The translations under genes and the position numbers were made by a program. A stretch of DNA of 8,414 bases from assembly GCA_947176355.1 (NCBI GenBank), contig CAMWQY010000105.1, positions 1-8,414 on the forward strand. Reading direction: 5' to 3'. Shown here one piece after another: positions 5,446 through 8,414 of the stretch. The DNA comes from an uncultured Porphyromonadaceae bacterium. GTDB lineage: Bacteria > Bacteroidota > Bacteroidia > Bacteroidales > Muribaculaceae. Below the pieces are notes generated by a model that did not search any database, was not told the DNA's origin, and worked only from the letters and a program-made list of their open reading frames with translations. Numbering within the stretch: the first letter of the stretch is position 1; each line of letters begins with the position of its first letter.

Positions 5446-6002
5446 GGAAACGGATATGGAACGATGAAATGATAGCTGTTTTGAAAGAACTCTATCCGGT
5501 TGAAAACATCGAGACCGTGGCTTGCCGTCTTGGTGTGGGCAAGAGCGCAGTCAAGTCGAAAGCCATTGAACTCGGTATTGAGAAGGGAATCAAAAGAGCT
5601 TGGCTTGAAAAGGCTATGGCAGTGAGAGAACTCCACCCCACTCATTCAATCTCCGAAATTTCGGAAAAGATAGGCGTCTCTACCCGAACCATATCTCGCA
5701 TAATCTCTTTACTGGGACTCCAAAGAGGTAAGAAGAGTGAGAAGAATATCCGTTCCCGAATAAGGACTGATATGGTCAAACGGGAGAAACGTAGAATGGT
5801 TTTCGGTCTCCAACCTATTACGAAACTCAAAGTGGTATCCAACAGAAAGAAGATAATCTTCCGACATAAGTTGAAGGCAAAAGGTTGTGAAGTCTCCCGA
5901 AATGCTACAACAATCTACTATTCCGATGACAACTGTCTTCAACCGGAACATTTTGCGCAATGCGAGAAACTTGGACTGCGCTTGATACCAATACTTGAAT
6001 AG
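5442..6002 (+). CDS. DNA-binding protein with two tandem helix-turn-helix repeats
   Basis: A 186-residue basic protein that I do not recognise as a named tra gene. Residues 14-51 and 61-98 align without gaps at an offset of 47. Shared positions include E16/E63, L17/L64, P19/P66, I23/I70, G31-V32/G78-V79, L44-G45/L91-G92, G49/G96 and K51/K98. Each unit reads as a helix-turn-helix: a lead helix ending in P, a helix before G-V, then a recognition helix before L-G. The first unit, with W6 and the KSKAIELGI stretch, recalls GcrA-like or Myb-like phage domains. Residues 100-150 are rich in R and K, and 150-186 form a small C-terminal domain. It occupies the position of traC in the standard tra order. 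The likely role is sequence-specific DNA binding, perhaps to the repeated 11-bp motifs before traE. It starts inside the traB stop codon, so it belongs to the traA operon. Confidence 0.65.
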   Translation: MRKRIWNDEMIAVLKELYPVENIETVACRLGVGKSAVKSKAIELGIEKGIKRAWLEKAMAVRELHPTHSISEISEKIGVSTRTISRIISLLGLQRGKKSEKNIRSRIRTDMVKREKRRMVFGLQPITKLKVVSNRKKIIFRHKLKAKGCEVSRNATTIYYSDDNCLQPEHFAQCEKLGLRLIPILE

Positions 6003-6025
6003 TTACCAACAGTAAATTTTTAGAT

Positions 6026-6394
6026 ATGATATACAGTCAAATAATAACATTCCTTTTTGTAATCCTGGTTCTCTACTACGCAGGTATGATAGCTATGGAT
6101 TTGCACAAAGCAAAGAAGATGAAGGAGATTGAATCGGAGAATGTAACTGAAAATGACATTGACATCTCTGATGAAGCTAAGAATTTCAAGACAATCTTTA
6201 TTTCAAGGGAGGACCAAAATAAATATCCCGTAGATAATACACGACCTGTTGAGAAAGTCAAGACTCGCATTCCGAAGGAAGCCGCTATGTCCGGTGGTTT
6301 ACCGGTTGAAACACTTACCGAGAAAATCAGGAACAGCAACGGTGCATTACCTGAAGACCTTGGGAATATTCTTCACAAGTGTCAGGCTGCTTGA
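6026..6394 (+). CDS. Single-pass membrane protein of the tra operon, unknown function
   Basis: A 122-residue protein in the position of traD. Residues 4-22 (SQIITFLFVILVLYYAGMI) form one hydrophobic helix at the N-terminus, followed by a basic stretch (HKAKKMK) and an acidic, mostly hydrophilic domain of about 95 residues. No catalytic motif is visible. By the positive-inside rule the soluble part should face the cytoplasm. The location between TraB-like and TraE genes suggests an accessory or anchoring part of the transfer apparatus. It starts 23 bases after the preceding stop. The next 115 bases hold an iteron array and then the pilin-like gene, so the operon may pause or be re-initiated there. 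Similarity to TraD proteins is only positional. Confidence 0.55.
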   Translation: MIYSQIITFLFVILVLYYAGMIAMDLHKAKKMKEIESENVTENDIDISDEAKNFKTIFISREDQNKYPVDNTRPVEKVKTRIPKEAAMSGGLPVETLTEKIRNSNGALPEDLGNILHKCQAA

Positions 6395-6415
6395 CTTGTC
6401 ATTAATCCCATAATC

Positions 6416-6483
6416 CTTTATAGCCCTATGTTCCACTAAAACGCCCTTTGTTGCTTTATCGCCCTTTGTTGACTTTATCGCCC
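6416..6483. repeat. Four-copy 11-bp iteron array upstream of traE
   Basis: The motif CTWWAWMGCCC occurs four times: CTTTATAGCCC (6416-6426), CTAAAACGCCC (6436-6446), CTTTATCGCCC (6454-6464) and CTTTATCGCCC (6473-6483). Starts are 20, 18 and 19 bp apart, close to two helical turns. The last two intervals also share CTTTGTTG. A fifth copy, CTAAATCGCCC (4260-4270), lies in the traA leader. Same-face spacing in front of a structural operon suggests cooperative binding of a regulator. No clean -33/-7 promoter is visible here. Confidence 0.6.
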
Positions 6484-6509
6484 AGTAGTAAACGATAACA
6501 ACAAATGTA

Positions 6510-6866
6510 ATGCGAAAAATCAAGAACAAATGTCTGCGTGCCGTGTCACGCATCAAGAACTCAGCCTTCGTCCGCAAGGCAACTCTCGCCGCAGTAGCCC
6601 TGACAGTGGCAACAGGAAACGCAATGGCAGCCAGCAAGGGTGCCGCAGGTTTCACCAAGGCAACCCAGGAGGTAAGCTCCTACCAGACACCGGTTTCCAA
6701 CCTGATGAAAGCCATCGCAGCGGTCATCGTCCTCGTCGGCGCCTTCAATGTATATTTCAAAATGCAGAACGGCGACCAGGACGTGAAAAAGACTATCATG
6801 CTGACGATTGGCGGCTGTATCGCCTTCATCGCACTGTCCGAAGCACTGCCCCTTTTCTTCAACTGA
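6510..6866 (+). CDS. traE: TraE, VirB2-like pilin (DUF4134)
   Basis: A 118-residue precursor of the main pilus subunit type. The N-terminus has a long basic region (1-23), a hydrophobic core (24-36) and an A-M-A signal peptidase site near residue 40, giving a mature protein of about 78 residues. Two membrane helices follow, about 65-83 and 95-117, separated by a short charged loop (QNGDQDVKK). Size and layout fit VirB2 pilins and the DUF4134 TraE proteins of Bacteroides conjugative elements. It begins the channel gene cluster traE-traF-traG. Codons become strongly C-ending here compared with upstream genes. The ATG at 6510 gives a complete signal peptide; an overlapping frame at 6530-6898 is a shadow. 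Confidence 0.85.
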   Translation: MRKIKNKCLRAVSRIKNSAFVRKATLAAVALTVATGNAMAASKGAAGFTKATQEVSSYQTPVSNLMKAIAAVIVLVGAFNVYFKMQNGDQDVKKTIMLTIGGCIAFIALSEALPLFFN

Positions 6867-6888
6867 TCACCGGCAAAAACAGACAGAC

Positions 6889-7176
6889 ATGGCGATGAAC
6901 GAAGACGGCTATCCGGTTTTCAAGGGTTTACAGAAACCTCTGGAGTTCATGGGCATACGTGGACGTTTCCTCACTCTGGCCGCCGGTGCCATAGGAGTGT
7001 CTTTCGTAGGCTTCATAGTATTCTCGATCGCGCTCGGCAAGCTCGCCGGCTTCATCGCCATGCTTGTGCTGGCCGTGGCAGGACTTGTGACTATCTATGT
7101 CAAACAGAGCGGAGGGCTTCACAACAAGAAGCGCCACCGTGGAATTTTCATCTACAACAATATTTTCAAACGCTGA
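6889..7176 (+). CDS. traF: TraF, VirB3-like inner-membrane protein (DUF4133)
   Basis: A 95-residue protein with two adjacent membrane helices (about 27-47 and 51-71) after a conserved-looking N-terminus (DGYPVFKGLQKPLEFMGIRG). The C-terminal tail is basic and aromatic (HNKKRHRGIFIYNN). This is the layout of VirB3-type proteins, which assemble with the VirB4 ATPase at the inner membrane base of type IV secretion systems, and it matches the TraF/DUF4133 family. The frame stays open back to 6808 within traE, but the ATG at 6889 is chosen because it falls 22 bases after the traE stop and gives the expected N-terminus. Its TGA is followed after three bases by the traG start. Confidence 0.85.
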   Translation: MAMNEDGYPVFKGLQKPLEFMGIRGRFLTLAAGAIGVSFVGFIVFSIALGKLAGFIAMLVLAVAGLVTIYVKQSGGLHNKKRHRGIFIYNNIFKR

Positions 7177-7179
7177 GAC

Positions 7180-8414
7180 ATGGCTAAACCGCTGAAAAAG
7201 ATATTTGACGGAATATACGCGCAGCTGGAGGAAACGGACGGCAATGTTGTCCTTTTCTCCGCCAAGGGTGAGCCGTCTGTCATTTTTGAAATGAGGAATC
7301 CGGTGCAGCAGCTCTGCACCGATGCCGAGCAGTACTCCCTGTTTCAGGATGTGCTTGCAAATATCGTGCAGACTCTCGGTGAAGGATATGCCTTGCAGAA
7401 GCAGGATATACTCTGCCGCCAGTCCTACCGCCACGATGTGCCGGAGGACTCGGAGTTTCTTACCCGAAGCTATTTCCGATACTTCGAGGGAAGGGAATTT
7501 ACTGAGATACGCACATACCTTATAATAACTCAGGAGGCTCAGCGAAGCCAGTTCGTGCAGTATGACCCTAAGAAGTGGCTTGATTTCCATGCCAAGATTT
7601 CAAAGGTAAACGACATCCTTACTGAGAAAGGTATCAGCCACAGGAAACTGACGAAGCCGGAGGTCAACGAATACTGCCACCGGTTCATGGCGTTTCAGTT
7701 CCGTCACGGCACTTTCTCTATGACCAACTTCAAGTCTTCGGACGAGTATCTGAAAATCGGTGACCGTGTGGTTCGGTCTTACCCTCTCGTGGATATTGAC
7801 GAAATCAATCTCCCTTCAGTCATCAAGCCATACACGGAGACAAGCATCAACGGCTATGCCATCGCAACCGACCTTCTCTCCTTCCTTACAAGTGTGCCTT
7901 TCGCCGACTGCGTTGTTTTCAACCAGGTTGTCCAGATACCAAATCAGCGCAAGCTTCTCAGGAAACTTCAGGGCAAGGCAAAGCGTCACGGCTCTATGCC
8001 CGACCCAAGCAACAAGATTGCAAAGGCGGACATCGAGGAAGTGCTCAACCGTCTGGCTGTCGATTCGAGCCTTCTTGTGAACACCAACTTCAATATCATC
8101 GTGAGCTGTCGGGCGGACAAGGTCACGCCTGTCACCTCATATCTGGAGACCAAGCTCTATGAGTGCGGTATCATGCCGTCACGTTCCGCTTACAATCAGC
8201 TGGAGATGTTTGTGAACTCATTCCCCGGAAACGCATACGCCTTCAATCCCGACTATGATCTTTTCCTCACACTTTCGGACGCTGCTTTGTGCTTCTTTTT
8301 CAAGGAGCATCTGAAGGAATCGGAGATTACACCTCTGACTACTTTCTACACCGACCGTCAGGGTCTTCCGGTGTGCATTGACATAACAGGCAAAGAGGGT
8401 AAGGTGAAGATGAC
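7180..8414 (+). CDS. traG: TraG, VirB4-like conjugation ATPase (N-terminal half, cut by window end)
   Basis: The frame starts with MAKPLKKIFDGIYAQLEE and stays open for 411 codons to the window end. The visible part is the N-terminal domain of Bacteroides TraG proteins (DUF3875 region and the following CagE/VirB4-type domain). The nucleotide-binding motifs Walker A and B lie beyond the window; family members have about 800-850 residues. VirB4 ATPases are the essential motors at the base of type IV secretion systems, driving pilin handling and substrate transfer together with the VirB3-like TraF. The gene follows traF by three bases, so translation is probably coupled. Codon use is G+C rich like traE and traF. 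A 220-codon minus-strand frame over this gene is a shadow. Confidence 0.88.
   Translation, partial: MAKPLKKIFDGIYAQLEETDGNVVLFSAKGEPSVIFEMRNPVQQLCTDAEQYSLFQDVLANIVQTLGEGYALQKQDILCRQSYRHDVPEDSEFLTRSYFRYFEGREFTEIRTYLIITQEAQRSQFVQYDPKKWLDFHAKISKVNDILTEKGISHRKLTKPEVNEYCHRFMAFQFRHGTFSMTNFKSSDEYLKIGDRVVRSYPLVDIDEINLPSVIKPYTETSINGYAIATDLLSFLTSVPFADCVVFNQVVQIPNQRKLLRKLQGKAKRHGSMPDPSNKIAKADIEEVLNRLAVDSSLLVNTNFNIIVSCRADKVTPVTSYLETKLYECGIMPSRSAYNQLEMFVNSFPGNAYAFNPDYDLFLTLSDAALCFFFKEHLKESEITPLTTFYTDRQGLPVCIDITGKEGKVKM

Noticed and set aside
6416..6483. Remnant of a coding repeat before traE
   Set aside because: Spacings of 20, 18 and 19 bp do not keep a reading frame, so a binding-site array is more likely.
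6530..6898. 122-codon plus-strand frame overlapping traE
   Set aside because: Shifted shadow of traE: arginine- and proline-rich with no domain, while traE has a signal peptide and two membrane helices.
6928..7590. 220-codon minus-strand frame
   Set aside because: Antisense of traF and traG, which are clearly recognised; long antisense frames arise from the C-ending codons of this region.

Overview
The window comes from a member of the Bacteroidota (Bacteroidales-like). The tRNA and higB promoters both fit the Bacteroides pattern, a -33 TTTG, 20 bp, then a -7 TAnnTTTG. The conjugation genes match the tra set of Bacteroides conjugative transposons (CTnDOT-type ICEs). The window appears to run from the chromosome across one end of an integrated conjugative element into its mobilization and transfer genes. 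No integrase and no second att site lie inside the window, so the integration reading is inference.

Layout. 1-550: chromosomal flank with a HigB-like toxin on the minus strand (its antitoxin would begin at the window edge) and a tRNA-Leu(CAG) on the plus strand. 557-594: hairpin after the tRNA. 606-678: tandem TTTTGTCCTCY repeats beside the tRNA 3' end, the likely element end. 680-1380: no confident gene, but a promoter-like site and a possible 58-codon cationic membrane peptide on the minus strand. 1380-1830: very AT-rich DNA, about 25% G+C in sampled lines. 1857-2003: a dense run of direct repeats and five abutting hairpins, the likely oriT. 2030-4156: mobA-like ribbon-helix-helix accessory protein and a MOBP-type relaxase. 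4302-6394: ParA-like TraA, a TraB-like DUF3408 protein, a protein with two tandem helix-turn-helix repeats, and a single-pass membrane protein. 6416-6483: four spaced copies of an 11-bp motif. 6510-8414: traE (pilin-like), traF (VirB3-like) and the first half of traG (VirB4-like ATPase), cut by the window end.

How the parts fit. MobA and the relaxase would assemble on the hairpin-rich region just upstream, nick it and pilot the strand. TraE, TraF and TraG are the start of the type IV secretion channel. The small genes between TraA and TraE are probably partition, regulatory or accessory functions. Mob and tra genes all point the same way here, whereas in CTnDOT the mob genes are divergent from tra. 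The coupling protein (MobC/VirD4) is not in the window. G+C and C-ending codons rise sharply at traE, which suggests a mosaic element.
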